DNA of 64,000 nucleotides, taken from assembly GCA_963575645.1 (NCBI GenBank), contig OY754467.1, positions 5,022,001 through 5,086,000 on the forward strand. The letters are read 5' to 3'. A program made the translations under genes and the position numbers. Positions 1 through 12,900 of this stretch are shown in pieces. Each line of letters opens with the position of its first letter. Position 1 is the first letter of the stretch. The notes beneath the pieces are model-generated. The model did not search any database, was not told where the DNA came from, and worked only from the letters and a program-made list of their open reading frames with translations. Origin of the DNA: Xanthostigma xanthostigma (Eukaryota > Arthropoda > Insecta > Raphidioptera > Raphidiidae).

Positions 1-778
1 TTTTATAGGTATTTGGTTTCTTCTTTTGTTATTATTACCCACTGTGCTCGATGTGTATTTGTTTTAACTTTCGTTTTTTTTTTCCATGCCGATTCTGTTT
101 TGTCGAGGCGTGTTTTGTTTATTATGTAGCAATTGTTATTTTGTAGTTTTCATATTTGTCGACGCCCTCATAAAAAAACACGTCTTGTTAGCGGCGCATG
201 CTTAATTACTTCTGTCAAAATTTAAATTGCATCTTTTGATATTCGTAATTGTATTTGGATCTTGACTGGCGTAGGAACGGAGAAGCCGTCATAATATTAT
301 TACTTATTATGAAACGAAGCGCAGTGAACTTCGAAAAACAAAGAATCATGGCCCGATAGACGTATTTTAAACAGTTTTTATCCTTGTTTGTAAGCTTTTA
401 CGACCGTCGTTATTCCAAATCGTCTTGATGTAGTAGTAAAAATTCCAGCCAATTGGGCGACGGGACCATTCCAACTTCAAAAATGTTGACATTTGATTTT
501 AATAAAGAAAATAAAATTTCTGATATCGCGTGAGGTGACGCGGGTAATGGCTAGTATTCAATATGATTCGTTGCCATGGTTACCTACATAATATGTTCCA
601 CGTATAATGTAAAAATTAATCAAAGCATGCTTAACTAGTTTCTGACAAATCTACCAAACAAAAGAACAGTCGATTTTTTTTTTACTTTCAAAATTCTCCC
701 GAAACTATAAAGTTTAGAAAAAAAATTTCTAACAAAATTGTAAATGATAGGGCGTTATGAAAAGTATACAATAATTAT
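1..778. other. Unassigned AT-rich DNA, left edge
   Basis: AT-rich sequence, presumably intronic to or upstream within FTZ-F1. No open frame, repeat or splice structure that I can support. Confidence 0.4.
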
Positions 779-885
779 ATGAAGATTGACTCTATTCAAT
801 AAATAGAGTAACTGTGATCCATTGAAGTTAATGATGAGTATTTGGATCACAGCTACTCTATTTATTGAATAGAGTCAATCTTCAT
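779..885. repeat. Fold-back, 43-bp arms
   Basis: Arms 779-821 and 843-885 are inverted copies starting ATGAAGATTGACTCTATTCA and differ at only one or two positions; the loop is 21 bp. The outer direct repeat ATAATTATAT occurs at 771-780 and 949-958, and a second short inversion (GATGAGTATTTGGA) pairs the loop with 933-946, so the element probably extends to about 958. Confidence 0.75.
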
Positions 886-1556
886 GTAGGTGATCTTTCG
901 GCTTATTGACACCTTATGCCACGGAATTCTTTCCAAATACTCATCACTATAATTATATAAAAAAAACACCGTTATAGCATATATCTCTTCTGCGCATGCG
1001 CCGATTTTCTGCAAAAACAATAGGCCTCTTCATATTTGCATACCAAACATCCTCTGAAAATTTGGTTTCAATCCGTTCATCCGTTTGACCTGTATCGTGT
1101 TCACAGACGCACAGAGTTTCTCCAAAAATATGTTTTTTGGATTCGTGAAATTTTGAAAAGTGAATTTTGACCTAAATTAATACCATTCCCCACTGGAATG
1201 GTAAAAATTAATGCGGTATTGCGATTTAGTAAATATTTACGCGGCGGCAATATGGGGCAGGCAGCGGACGTGTGGCCCGCCCACCGTTTTGCGGATACGC
1301 TTCCGAAATTTGAGATAAATTTCTGTTCGATAGCCGATATTTTAATTTTAAAGAATCAACACGAAACACGCGCCGTTGATAGGTGCTAATCTCTTTGAGG
1401 AAAGCGTTTCCAAACATTAAGAGTGTGTCAGATTTAATGTTGAGTCAATGACTCGCGATTTTGATAATGAAATTTGTAAACAATTAACAGAAACGATTAA
1501 TTACAGTTAATTCAATTACAGTCGTACATGCTTTGCGTTGCCCAGTTTTGAATTAA

Positions 1557-1745
1557 GGCTGCGCTTACACTGGATCCGTGTTTCTCCCGATCCGATCTCG
1601 ACGGACGTCGGACGAAAAACAAGCACCAAGATTATGATACATTGGAAAGAAAATCGGGCCTTTCTTTTCAATGCATAGACACCTATATTACAATCTTGGT
1701 GTTTCTTCCAATCGGGAGAAATACGGATTCAAAATAGGTGTAGCC
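1557..1745. mobile_element. TTAA-flanked MITE (piggyBac-like target)
   Basis: A 189-bp element flanked by TTAA at 1553-1556 and 1746-1749. Its ends are inverted (GGCTGCGCTTACAC against the complement of GTGTAGCC) and the inversion continues inward through CGTGTTTCTCCCGAT and a CACCAAGATT block. There is no coding capacity. TTAA duplication is the hallmark of the piggyBac superfamily. Confidence 0.6.
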
Positions 1746-2067
1746 TTAATTTGTCCAAACTTAAACTTCTTTAACGTTCTTTAAATTGGGAGATGATAAA
1801 TTTAAGTGACTGTTTTGTATGCAATAAATTCAAAAACTAACGAACAGATTTTCATACGGTTTTCACTAACAGAAAGAGCGATAAACGAGGAAGGTTTCTG
1901 TGTATATAATTTGTAAATATGGATGAACTATGACGGTGTTTTGTCAAAAAAAAAGTATTTTCCTACGCTTACATGACTAACGTTGGCCAAATCTTTAGAG
2001 ATACATCAAAACAATGTAATTGTTAGTAGAAGACTAGAAGTTTTGTTCCAAAAATATGTATTTAAGT

Positions 2068-2176
2068 AGATTTATTTGGTCGAGGAACAATTGAAAAAAA
2101 TAAGCTTTACCAGAGTATCGCTTGTGGAAAACGTTTCGAAAAATATATTTTCAATTGTTCCTAACCAAATAAATCT
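2068..2176. repeat. Short fold-back
   Basis: AGATTTATTTGGT..GAGGAACAATTG at the left end is inverted at the right end (CAATTGTTCCTAACCAAATAAATCT). A related single arm lies at 13205-13232, so this is a repeat family. Confidence 0.6.
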
Positions 2177-2299
2177 CCTTCAAAACAATGCACTTTGATA
2201 GTTCTGCTGTGTGGATGGGAAGGGCAGTGTAATATTTCCGGAACAGTTTTGCACCCGGGTGAAAACGGGACGGGGCGGTAATTTATAAATATTTATATT

Positions 2300-2897
2300 A
2301 AGTCCCGGCCTGTTTCACCCGGGTGTAAAAGAACGAATGGGGAAGGGAGGAACATGAGTACACACATTCATCTTAGTTTACCGAGATGAATGTTGTGTCC
2401 AAATTTCATGATGATCGGAGTTACCGTTCAAAAGCTTTTGTCGATAAAAAGCAGTATTTAAACTTTTTTTAACTAATATTTTTTTTTAAATTAAATAAAA
2501 TTAAAATAAATTTAAATGTAAGCCTTAGAAGAAAGCAATGTAGAAAAATAAAATAAAAATATATTCGCCCAACGTGGGGCTCGAACACACGACCCTGATA
2601 TTGACAGTTGCATGCTCTACCGATTGAGCCACCTGAGGTTGTGTTCTCACAAAGCTAATATGAGTATATCTAGTTAGTGCATTTCACATGAATAGAAGCT
2701 TATTTTTGAGATACATTTTGCAACATTTTTCATTAAAGCTCCGCTCCTAATGGTCGTAGCGTAATATTATATAGCCTATAGCCTTCCTCGATAAATGGGC
2801 TATCCAACAAAAATTTTTTTTTTTTCAATTTGAAGTAGTAGTTCCTGAGATTAGCGCATTCAAACAAACAAACTCTTCAGCTTTATATATTTATTAA
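2300..2897 (-). mobile_element. Non-autonomous Helitron family A, copy 1, with tRNA-Lys-like insert
   Basis: Matches the other family-A copies from the 5' segment (AAGCTGAAGAGTTTGTTTGT, on the minus strand near 2890) to the 3' palindrome CACCCGGGTG. The terminal CTAG is mutated. It contains a tRNA-Lys-like stretch on the minus strand at about 2565-2638. A second Helitron-like 3' end in plus orientation (CACCCGGGTG followed by CGGGACGGGGCGGTAA) lies just to the left at 2252-2281. Confidence 0.75.
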
Positions 2898-3123
2898 GTA
2901 TTGTATTGTCATGGGTTATTTACGTGTGCAAAATTTCAAATTATTCAGACGTATGAAAGTGGGAGAAAATTAAATTGAAAAATTCCATATCGTATACATA
3001 CATAGATACATACAGACTACATTCATTGAAGTTATTGCACTATTTTCATGCAGTTGATAAATTGAATTCTGTGCTTGTTTCTTGTCAACTAATTTTTTGC
3101 ATTTTTTTTTTTTTTTGTTACAG

Positions 3124-3920
3124 CCGTCCGAGCCGATAGAATGAGAGGTGGTAGAAATAAATTCGGACCAATGTACAAACGGGACAGGGCGCGAAAATTA
3201 CAGATAATGCGACAGCGTCAGATCGCCGTACAGACGCTGCGCGGCTCAATGAACGCGGGCGGGGCGGACGGCGGCGGTCTCCCGCTCGGATACAGTTCGC
3301 CGCCGGGCGCGTCGCCGTTCGCCAACCTGCACATCAAACAGGAGATCCAGATCCCGCAGGTGTCGTCGTTGACATCGTCGCCGGACTCGTCGCCGAGTCC
3401 GATAGCCGTCGCGCTCGGCCAGGTTGCCGGCGGCAATCAACAGCTACCGCCGGCGTTACAGATATCGGCCGGCGGTCAAATACATCACACGGGAAGCGGC
3501 GGCGCGACGGTCGCGTCGGGCGTTCTCCAGCACCAGCAGGACTCGGTGTCGGCCAAGTTGTGGGGCAACGCGAACTCGACGACGACGTCGCCGCACTCGC
3601 TGTCGCCGAAGACGTTCCAGTTCGACGGCTCGCCGGCCGGGGCGGTCGCGACGGCCGCGACGACGGGCGGCGGCGTCCAAACGAACAGTGCGGGTGGACA
3701 TCATCATCAGACGTCGAGCAAGTTGTCGCCGCTTATAAGGGAACTGGTGCAGGCGGTGGACGACCGCGAGTGGCAGAATTCGCTGTACGGACTGTTACAA
3801 AATCAGACGTACAATCAATGTGAAGTGGATCTGTTTGAACTTATGTGTAAAGTGTTGGATCAGAATCTGTTCTCGCAAGTGGATTGGGCGAGGAATTCCA
3901 TCTTCTTCAAAGATCTCAAG
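3124..3920 (+). CDS. ftz-f1: FTZ-F1 exon: FTZ-F1 box, hinge, start of ligand-binding domain
   Basis: The acceptor is a long T-run ending in ACAG at 3120-3123, and the donor is AAG|GTAAGG after 3920. The exon opens with the last two bases of a split Ala codon, so the apparent ATG at 3141 is an internal Met of the FTZ-F1 box, not a start. Residues after the box form a low-complexity hinge rich in Gly, Ala, Ser and Gln. The last 60 or so residues (QNSLYGLLQNQTYNQCEVDL through SIFFKDLK) are the first helices of the ligand-binding domain. The exon is strikingly GC-rich against the AT-rich flanks, which creates long shadow open frames on both strands. Confidence 0.96.
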
Positions 3921-6900
3921 GTAAGGAAACATTTTTTTTTTTTTATTTTACTCGTTAAGAAACGATTTTGAGCTATAGGTACGGAAAATCAATTGGTGAG
4001 GCGTTACGCTCCACCGCTTCAAGTGTGACGTTACGCTCGTCCGCATCAAAAGAGACTCAGTATGTAAACACGTAAGGTGCACATAGGGAAATTAACATTG
4101 GGAAAAAATGACTGGATCAGAGTGAGCCTTGAAATCTTGTTTTTCATTTTGACAGATAATATTCTTTTGCAAAATGAATGTGTATGCTACCGAAGAAAAT
4201 ATTCAAACGATTACAACATAATCGGACTTTTTTTTATTAATGGGACATTGAATTCCCAAAAATACTTAAATATGGTGCGAGATCAAATATCTCCGCCTAT
4301 TCGTGTTGAACCTAGACATTGGGTCACTGATTTACCAACGCGCATACGTCATAGCAGTCAGACAATTTTTGAATGAAATGTTTCCAAACAGCTGAGTTGT
4401 TTTTTTGTTTTATTTTTGTACAAAAAAAATTAAAATAATGATTTATAAGAGCTTTTTATTATTAAAAAAGCCAAGGAAAATAAAAATGAATCAAAATAAA
4501 ATAGAAATCCTCAAGATTACCACGATAATTCAATAGAAATAACAATTAATGCAGTCATGGATAACTCTGATCCAAGTATTTTTTTCCCAATGCTAATTTC
4601 CCTATGTGCACCTTACGCGTTTACAAACTGTATACAAGATGTCCAAATGAACGTTGGCTAACATGGGTAACTTTGTCGATTAAATAGGCAAAGGAGTGCA
4701 GAAAATGGTGCTCATTAACGTCCCGTCGAAAAAACAATTGAATTTTGACACCCTGTGAATTTATTTAGAAAATAGTGAAAATTGTCGTTGTTGAAAACTG
4801 GCCGTAACTTTTTTATTTATGAAGATATCCGAAAATTTCCTTAGCCATTTTTTGATAACTTTTTAAGGTCTTTTTAAATCCACTACATAATGAGATATGA
4901 ACTTTGGTTTTTCTTATGGACGCCATTTTGGATTTTTAGATATTCGAATTCTGCTTATTTTTCTGATTAATTTGATAATATATATTATATCCTATATATC
5001 TAAACGAAAACAAAGTTACGAAACTGATCAAAATAGCTTTTTGACATGTGACAGTGTCAATCTAGCGTCAGGGAATAGCGGGACTTTTGCCGGCGGGCCT
5101 CCGGTCTTCCTTAAGTCGGTCCAGTCCAAATCTTTGATTAACGTCTGAATAGAACTCTTCAAATAAATCGGTCCAGTCCAGTCCGGATTTTTTTCTTTTT
5201 AATTACACAGTCTCGTAGAGGCTTTTGACAATTTTCCTAGTAATTTCTCAGACCTCAGACCGACCCTGCTGTCGCTCTAAAATGGAACAAAATGCATGCA
5301 TTTTTTTTTAAATACGATGTAGATAGACGTCTGACGGTTTCAATGGCTAGGGGGCCCGAGAGGGCTGTGAGGCTCCAAACATTTATTTTTACAACATTTA
5401 GTAAAATTTGCCACGTGCCTCAAACGGTTAGTTACGCTACTGTCCGTTAGCCAGAGGTGCTGAACTCTTCCGTAATCAGGAACACAAGGATTTGCGGTGA
5501 ACCTATATTTGGCGAAATATATTCACGTTTGTTATTTGATGACGTTCTACTGTAAAACTGTATATCGACGATAAAATTTGTGTGAAAGTTCACTGTACGC
5601 TATTGAATTCGCGGTAGCCGGGTGTAAAAATAAAAATTACTTTGGTCGTAACGTCACGCCTCGTTCAAAAAACAATTAGGACGTTATACGAATTTACGAA
5701 ATGTGACGCTTTTGTTTTCCGTTGTTCTCTTTTCTTTTTTTATTATATTTCCGTTGTTGTAAACACTAACTTTCTTAATATATAAAAATGGCCTTTTTAC
5801 GATTCTCTTTAAGACTCCCCTGCGTCTCGAACAAGGCGAGATTTTCTCCCAAAAAGAGGACATTAAACTATGTTAGCAGTAATTCGTTTTATACACATTA
5901 GGAGAATAATACAAAAGAAGCTCGTGTTTCGTTTTTTATGATCTCGTTAAAAGTTTATACGTATTTTTGGAATATGTAATGGACACCTAGTTCATGTCAA
6001 CCGGGCGGTCTTTTCTGTGTGTGCTATAGCCAGTGCCTGATTAACCTATAAGCGAATTAAGCAATTGTTTAGGGCATCACTTCTCAGGGGGCACCAAGAA
6101 GCACCACTCAGAAATGAAAAATACCTCACTAAACCGTGTCAACAATTTTTTTTCTTTTTGTCATGTTCTCAAAAATTTTTTTTACTGATATAAAACTGTC
6201 TTTAGAAGTATAAAAGTTAAAAATAAATAATAATTTATTTTTTAAAATAAAAACCAAAAAAACATTTTTTCAATTAGTTCAATTTTTCTAGTTATAAAGT
6301 TTTGAAAATTTTTTTCTATTAACACTTTGACGGACACTTAAAAATTCACTTTTGTTCCAATTTTGACACTATAGTTTTTTTCATATGTTTGAAATTATTG
6401 AATTACTTTTATAAGTTGTTATGTTGTGACAATATTGCCTTAGTAGATATTTGTACGGTGACACAGAGCACACAGGGTATGTATTCTACACTGGAAAATA
6501 GACTGCTACACCCGTCTGGCTATAAAACGTTCTGTAGTATACTACGTCAAATTTTTGAAGTTTTGTTTATGACTGTCTAAGCCGGTTTGTCCGTCAAAGT
6601 GTTAATTGTATAAAAATGCCCAAGTCCGATTTTATAGACAGCCAATGGGAGCATTGATTGTAAAATTCATTTTTTTTTCTTAAAAATCTATGCTTTTTAA
6701 CTTTTTTCCATCAATTTGAATTTTATTATAAACTGAACATACTAGAGATGGGGCCCATAAACAAGAAATGCTTAGGGCATCAAGGAGTTGTAATCCGGCA
6801 CTGGCTATAGCTGATACATTTGTGACTAAATTTCGTAACTCAGTGTCGCTGCTACAATTGAGTTCGGTCTAAAATGTCATTGTTATCGAGAAGGAAGACT

Positions 6901-9900
6901 TCCTCGAAAGGATTTTTGTATCCACTAGCACCCAAATTTTCAGGTTCGGAAAGATAACAGCACCGTAATAAAGCTGTTGTGATAGGAGCGTGATTGTCGT
7001 CACAAAAACCGTGTGATCAATACTCGCGATTTTTTTCCGTTCAATATAATCACGTTTTGAAGGATTAGTATTTAGTAGCACCCGAACGACAAATGTCTTC
7101 CTCGGAAATACACATTTTAAATAAAATATCACAATATACTGTCAATGAAAAACTCTTCGAATAGGGCGGCCATATTGAATATTTTCTGCTGCCTCTCGCC
7201 AAAAAACGGTAACTCCTGTACCGGCCGCCTTGTTGAGGTTTTCCATGGTTTCCCTCAATAATTCCAGATAAATATCGAGATGGTTCCTTATTCAAGGCCA
7301 TGGCCGATTACCTGTCAAACTCCTATGCTCAAAACTTGCCTACCTTATCCTAACTTTCTAAAAATTACTTCATTCGCCCGTTGCTATTAATTAAGTGGAA
7401 GTTGAAAAGTGTAGAAAATAACTGGAAGTGTGATAGATGGAAAATAGTAATGGTGCAAATGGCGTCTGTTATGGCATAAAGTCGAGAAACGAACGTTAAT
7501 TTAAAAAATTTTATAGTTATTGGCGTAACTAGTAGTCTAAGTCATTCATGGCGTGTCATGACTTAGCCTACAAGTTGCGCCCATAATTTTATTCAACAAT
7601 TGCGCGTTATTCATGTTTTAATTATAATGAGATGTTGTAAATATCTATTTATTTCTTTATAAAAAAAACTGTCAATACTAACAGCACCAAACAGCACGAT
7701 TCAATGTTTTGGTTTGAGGTTAGCCGGTTATGAATAAACTCCATGTCGAAAACATTCGGCCTCTCAATTTTAGCCTCAATGGGTAACAACGGAGTTGTTG
7801 TTACCTACTATTTCGTTACGACTCAGAAAATAGTTACGTTTATTTTCATTACTCCACAATGGCCGAGCTAGTAGGAATCTTCATTGAGTTATGACAAGTA
7901 ATTGTCACCAGTCGGTAAATGGCTATTTAGGGTTCGGTTTTTAGGCATGATAAAACATGAATAACGCGCATGAGTTGAATAAAATATATTTTGAAACGGT
8001 CTTCGTCTCCAGATAAAATCCCAATAACTCACTGGGGGTACTGCTTCCTGAACTCGAAAAGCAGGTCTTGATATTTTTTCTCACTATCAGCGGACGACAA
8101 CTCATGAGCATACATAAATCGCGTACATTACATTATTTTACGATGTTTAACATTATGCATTGAAACACAAGACATGTTTGGTATTTCGCGAGTCAATCTG
8201 GCAACGTCGCGATGTGTCACACATCCAGTTCTCTATAATATACTTCGAGTGTTGTTTTTTTTTTCGTCTTCTTCTTGTTTTTTCTAATCCGTTGTAGCCA
8301 CACGCACATTCGTACAGACAGATATTGCATAACGGGTCTGTAAGTACAGCGTTGCCAGATCGTTGAATCGGTGGGCTTACACGGTTGTATGGTCAGTTAT
8401 AGACACGTTTTATTGTTTTTTTTTACTGTACTCCACCAGGTATACAGAATCTTATGGCACATACGCTAGTTTGTACGGAACCCCCGATGCGCGAGTCTGA
8501 CTCGCACTTGGCCGTTTGTTTTTTGTCATTATTGGGTTACGATATTTTTATTACGATCCGGCACTGGCGCCAGGTTTGAAAAGGGGAATTATAAAATTGT
8601 CGAATAAAAAAAATAATTTGGTGACTGATGATGAGATACTGTTTTAATAACTTGAGATATTAAAATAATAGTTGGGTGACTAAATTACTAAGTGAGCGAC
8701 TAGAATGCCTTCGGTAATTTTGAAGCAGATATCTTCTTCTGTTTTTACTTTTTATTTTTTTTTTTTCACTTTGAGACTACAACTTAAAACTCACATTTTC
8801 ATGAAGATTGAAAACCACCGCTTTTTTTGATAAAGGGGTATGCGAATTGTCTCGCAGTGAAACGCGATGGGGCAAAGGTGGAGTTTTTAAAAAAATAATT
8901 CCGGGGTGAACGATAAACGGGTATGCGAATTGTAATTCCGGGGTGAACGATAAAGGGGTATGCGAATTGTCTCGCAGTGAAACGGGAAGGGGCAAATATG
9001 GAATTTTTAAAAAAACATTTCCGGGGTGAACGATAACGGGGTATGCGAATTAAATAGTTAATTGTTTGAATAGAACTGCGTTTTCTAAAAAATGTATGTT
9101 TAATTGACAGTCAATTAAATATATATTTTTTAGAAAACGCATTTCTATTCAAACAATTAACTATTAACAAAATGCCGCTCAGAATAAATAAATCATTTGC
9201 CAAATTTTGAAAAAAATGCAGGACGTAACGTTGACACTCAAACAAATATTAGGTCGCTCAAATATTATGAAGCTTCCCATTTTGTATTTTAAGTAACTCA
9301 AATGGATGTTTGTTTGTAAGTTGCTGTTCTGTTGATTTGTCGTCACGCGCAGTCAGTCGCTCACTTAGCAATTTAGTCACCCAACTATTATTTTCTCGTC
9401 AAGCGCAGTCAGTCGCTCACTTAGTAATACAGTAACCCAAATTGATTATTTTTGTCACCCAAAATTGTAATTTACAGTCACTCGTTTAAATACTACCCGT
9501 TTGAAATATTCGCGAATGTCAGCGACATTCAAAAAATTGATATTCGTTACATCACCAACACGTAGTCCACTAGAATCGGCCATAGTGCACGCACGTCCCT
9601 TTCGCTTTATATACGTGCGCCGTCACCTGTCCCTACACACAAACAAATGACACGTGTCGCGACCCACTTGTCAAACGAAGCTGAACACATGTTTTGTAAT
9701 ACCCAAGCCACTACATACAGTATGTAAACGCGTAAGGTGCACTTAGGGAAATTAGCATTGGGAAAAAATACTTGGATCAGAGTTAGCCATGGCTGCATTA
9801 ATTGTTATTTCTATTGAATTATCGTGGTAATCTTGAGGATTTCTATTTTATTTTGATTCATTTTTATTTTACTTGGCTTTTTTAATAATAAAAAGCTCTT

Positions 9901-12900
9901 ATAAATCATTATTTTAATTTCTTTGTACAAAAATAAAACAAAAAAACAACTCCATCTGTTTGGAAACATTTCATTCAAAAATTGTCTGACTGGTATGACG
10001 TATGCGCGCTGGTAAATCAGTGACCCAATGTCTTTAGGTTCAACACGAATAGGCGGAGATATTTGATCTCGCACCATATTTAAGTATTTTTGGGAATTTA
10101 ATGTCCCATTAATAAAAAAAGTCCGATTATGTTCTAATAATTTGAATATTTTCTTCGGTAGTATACACAGTCATTTTGCAAAAGAATATTATCTGTCAAA
10201 TTGAAAAACAAGACTTCAAGGCTCACTCTGATCCAGTCATTTTTTCCCAATGTTAATTTCTCTATGTGCACCTTACGTGTTCACATACTGCAGACTCCGA
10301 CCTTAAAAAAGTGTGGGGAAAGCCCTTGACTTCTGGGCGCCAGACCTAATCCGTTCAAAAAAAATTTTTTTCTTGATTGCGCTGTGAATTTCACACTTTG
10401 TATACCGCGCGTGCGTATAAAATATTATGTCTTGTCCTATTTATTTATGTATGCATTAATTTGATGTTAGGCATAATATGTCGGCAACGCAAAGGGTAAA
10501 AGGCCAATATTGTTCAAAAGAATTAGGTATTGTGTATGGAATTATAGTGTTATGTCGAAACAATAAAGAATTATGTGAAGACCGCGTCAACCCAAAAAAA
10601 AAAAAAAAAAAAAACGGTATGCGTTGATTAGAAAGTTGGTAATGAAATATTTTCAACAGTTCCAAATAATCTATTTTAAACTTCATGTTAATCGGGATCC
10701 GTGTCAAGGCAAATCTAAATAAAGTTGAGTAGGTATTGAGTCCTTCATCCAGTTATTATTACTTTGTTTTTTTGACGTTCTCCCAAAAATCGGACCCATG
10801 TCTTAAGTGTAAACGTCAGAAAAAAGTTTCACAAAATAATAATGTTTTTTCCTAACTCAATTGCACACAAAACTTCCACTAACTTTAATGTTCTACAACT
10901 ATACACTTCACAAAAGGTTAATAAACAACACATAAATAAATTCACAAGAGCAAACTGTAGATATAATACTTCACGTTTATAGTTTAGGTATTATGATCTA
11001 TGCGGCGGCTATTATTCTTTTATTAGGCGAATAAAAATTTATACCCTGGAAGTAAGACAATAGATTTATACCTGCAGTAAACATAATAATTCGAACTCTT
11101 CAATAAATAAAATTATCGACCAATTTTTCAGACAATATATTAACAAAAAAATATAATTAATACATTAACGTTTCAATCCGGATTTGGACCTTCTTCAGAA
11201 CTGATCTAAAAAATATAAAAAATAATTAATATTCTAATTAGCTTTTTATAAAATCTTTCGAAATTATTAATTTTTATATTTTTTTTTTGTTAATATATTG
11301 TCTGAAAAATTGGTCGATCATTTTATTTATTGACATAATAATTTATGTTTGGTGAATTGAATTCTCGCTATTTCTTCGTTGGAATAGTTATCTGAAGAAC
11401 AAATGAACCGCATAGATAACTATTTACGTTCGGTGAATTAATCAGACAAAAAATATTAGTTTCTTAGCATTTTTATTAGGAAGGTTTATTCCAACTCCAT
11501 TTTTTGGCTAAGGTAGCCTTGCAATTATATCTTTTATCAGTCTTTACTTTAACGCTATAGGAAATCAAGCTTTAGAATTAGTATTTACAATTAACCTAGT
11601 GCCCAGAACCACTACAAATGTGTGCGTGCGACTTGCGCGACCAATCAGTTGTCAAGTTTTAGCCTTGGACAAATGGCGCCATATTTGAAAAGTGAATATT
11701 CGCGTATGTCTAAAAATTGACATTCTTTACATCACTGTAAGATATATTCGCTGCAGGTACATAATAATATTATATGTAATTAACTGAATCATTCATTCGA
11801 CACAAAACAGATTTGAGGAATTTAAAGTAATACATATTATATTAATTTGTGTATTGGTTTCGATAAAATCTCTCTATGGTTGATTTAATTACAATGCGAA
11901 AGAAATACGTTGTGACACCGTCTCGTACACACAAAATCTCATATATCTATTAATTAACTATATGAATCATTGCCTATCTACTCAATGTGCGGTGAATGAA
12001 CGCAACAAAGCGTATCAAAAATATGTCTGCGTCTATTTCGTAGATGTAATTCCCGATGATAGGATTGGTTGATGTACTTGCATTCAATCTGAATAAAGTA
12101 TCTCTGTTTCAATAACTTTGTCTTTTTCTTTGACGTTAACATGGGCGTACTCAGCTTTTGGCCCAGGAGGGGGCAAATTAGAAATTTCTTAAGCCGGGTC
12201 CCCCGTGCTTGTTTTGCCCTCCTGGATACGCCAGTGCTTACGGCGTAAAAAAAGACAGAAGCATATGTTTGCACCCTAATGGTTCGATTGCGATTTTATT
12301 CCTATGCTCAGTATAATATGCAAAATCTAAATATATAAAAGGAAACCGTGACTGACTGACTGATCCATAAAACCGCTGAACGGATTGAACTGAAATTTGG
12401 CACACAGATACTTATTATGACGTAGGCATCTTGTGAGAACAGATTTTTGAAAATTCTACCCCAGAAATGGTGTAACAGGGATTCAAAATTTGCATGGAGT
12501 AATCATATAAGATAGATGTATTAATTCGAAAATGCGAGGATTATTCCTGTCAACAAATAATTAAACACGTGTTTCGTGCTTTTTCAAAAACAACCCCTTC
12601 AGAGAGTGAAAAGAGGTTAAGAGTCTAAAAATCAACATGGGCGTAATTTTCAAGGTTTGATCACGTGAGTGTCATCAGTTTTAAAATTTGTTAGAAGGGG
12701 TCTACGTCAAGAAAGGAGTAACTATGCCAAATAATGGGAATGTATCCGTGTTTCGTCTCAATCGCGTGCGAAGCCGCGGGTAACGACTAGTTTTTAATAC
12801 GAGAGTTTTGTTACAATCAAGTGAATAGTATCTACTTTTATAGCGCAAAAATTACTTTTAAAAACAAGGTGTAGGTATATAATAATTATTTTATTGCAAC

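Larger units (their letters stand above)
8592..9485. repeat. Composite inverted-repeat region with satellite units
   Basis: The segment TAATAGTTGGGTGACTAAAT with CTAAGTGAGCGACT near 8667-8703 is inverted near 9356-9395 and again, partly, near 9413-9440. Between them lie satellite units at 8832-9050 and a fold-back at 9053-9166. It looks like an old inverted-repeat element that received later insertions. Confidence 0.5.

Noticed and set aside
1198-1417. Overlapping 63-codon frames on both strands near 1200-1400
   Set aside because: Short, unrecognisable, and symmetric on both strands; no splice sites or conserved motif support them.
3141-3143. ATG at 3141 as the start of FTZ-F1
   Set aside because: The five codons before it (VRADR) continue the conserved box and are preceded by a strong acceptor, so this is an internal Met.
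3218-3823. Several 60- to 104-codon frames on both strands over the first FTZ-F1 exon
   Set aside because: Shadow frames created by the GC-rich hinge coding sequence; the FTZ-F1 frame explains the region.
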